Assembly: GCF_020740795.1 (NCBI RefSeq)
Contig: NC_067282.1
Coordinates: forward strand, 135,031,132 to 135,095,131
Origin: Apus apus
Taxonomy: Eukaryota; Chordata; Aves; Apodiformes; Apodidae
Length of the DNA stretch: 64,000 bases
Reading direction: 5' to 3'
The position numbers and the translations under genes were made by a program. Positions within the stretch are counted from its first letter, which is position 1. Every line of letters starts with the position of its first letter. This document shows, one piece after another, positions 63,501 to 64,000 of the stretch. The notes under the pieces are model-generated. The model did no database searches and was not told the DNA's origin. It saw only the letters and a list, made by a program, of their open reading frames with translations.

Positions 63501-64000
63501 CTGAAATTATACTTCATCTCATTCAAATAAATTAAAACCATTACAAACTAGGTAAAAATATTTTTTAAGTTATTTGTTTCAAAAAGGGTTGGCCTTTTGC
63601 AAGATCTGGGAAGGAGATCTGAAGAGCTCATCCTTTCCTCACTTGAATCTAAATCCAGAAAACATTCAAACCTGACTCCACACCAGTTAACGCTAGGGAT
63701 AGGGAAGTCTCATTTGTGGAGGTGAAGTGTGTCTTGGGAATGTATTTATTTCACCTTCCTCTGTTCTGCATTCGTATGCACCTCTCTGAGTTTCCTCTTA
63801 CACCCACCACCAGAGCTGCCTTAGAAGGCTCCTGGCTTGTGTTTTGCATTTAAATTGTCCACTACACTTGTAAAACCCCGTCATATATTTCTGAGTAAAA
63901 TGGTAGCTCAAGTCATTATTTTCTAAGTTTAAAAATGGCTAGAGGACTTCCTTGCCTACAAAAGACTGCAGTATTAAGGATAAAACCATCAGAGATAATC
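57564..64000. other. ARHGAP8 5' intron, 6.4 kb to window edge
   Basis: This is upstream of the first visible exon. An exon encoding the family's HPFYDVARHG-like N-terminal segment, ending in a single G for phase, was sought on the minus strand and not found. It holds a minus-strand CR1 fragment at 58331-58585 and otherwise AT-rich unassigned sequence. Confidence 0.7.
58331..58585 (-). mobile_element. CR1 LINE, 3' fragment
   Basis: The left edge is GAATCATAGAATCATAGAAT, the reversed octamer tail. It is followed by GATTGGAAGGGACCTCGAAA, CTAGTCCAACCCCCC and CCCTGGGCAGCCTGTTCCAG, all CR1 3' segments on the minus strand. It shares a long similar block with the 42537-43622 copy (from CTCCACAGCCTCC to CTCTCACAGTAAA), so it is a related subfamily. 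Sense to ARHGAP8. Confidence 0.93.

Noticed and set aside
1..64000. tRNA, rRNA, CRISPR, prokaryotic operons, novel defence or mobile systems
   Set aside because: None was seen by eye. The window has avian intron structure throughout, and no tRNA B-box context or regularly spaced short repeats with spacers were found.

Overview
The window is vertebrate nuclear DNA, almost certainly from a bird. It is AT-rich and intron-dominated. It carries five CR1 LINE copies in both orientations, several still ending in the ATTCTATG-type octamer tail, and two LTR pieces that look like avian endogenous-retrovirus families. The LTR types suggest Neoaves, perhaps a songbird. That narrower placement is recalled from family resemblance, not measured.

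One protein-coding gene can be supported: ARHGAP8 (BPGAP1), on the minus strand and read from right to left. Ten consecutive coding exons lie between 57563 and 12716 (1,086 coding bases, 362 codons). Each has AG/GT boundaries, and the codon phase matches at every junction. They encode most of a BCH (Sec14-like) domain, a proline-rich SH3-binding linker and a complete RhoGAP domain. The N-terminal exon(s), roughly 25 residues by comparison with the mammalian protein, were not found to the right and probably lie beyond 64000. The C-terminal tail after the RhoGAP domain was not securely located in 1-12715.

Layout: 1-12715 is the 3' side of the gene (last intron, 3' UTR or intergenic DNA). It has a GC-rich block at about 4000-5280 with an 18-bp repeat, an unusual minisatellite of alternating 72/82-bp period, a CpG-enriched patch and a CR1 tail. 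12716-34566 holds five exons encoding the RhoGAP domain. 34567-45007 is a 10.4-kb intron with a CR1 copy that keeps broken reverse-transcriptase frames. 45008-57563 holds the linker exon and four BCH exons, with an LTR fragment, a CR1 copy and a well-preserved solo LTR between them. 57564-64000 is upstream intron with one CR1 fragment.

No rRNA, tRNA, CRISPR array, operon or bacterial mobile element was seen, and no new biological system. The points most worth a second look are the sense-oriented LTR inside the gene, which keeps CCAAT boxes, an A/T-rich TATA-like stretch and an AATAAA signal; the unresolved C-terminus; and the two-phase minisatellite.
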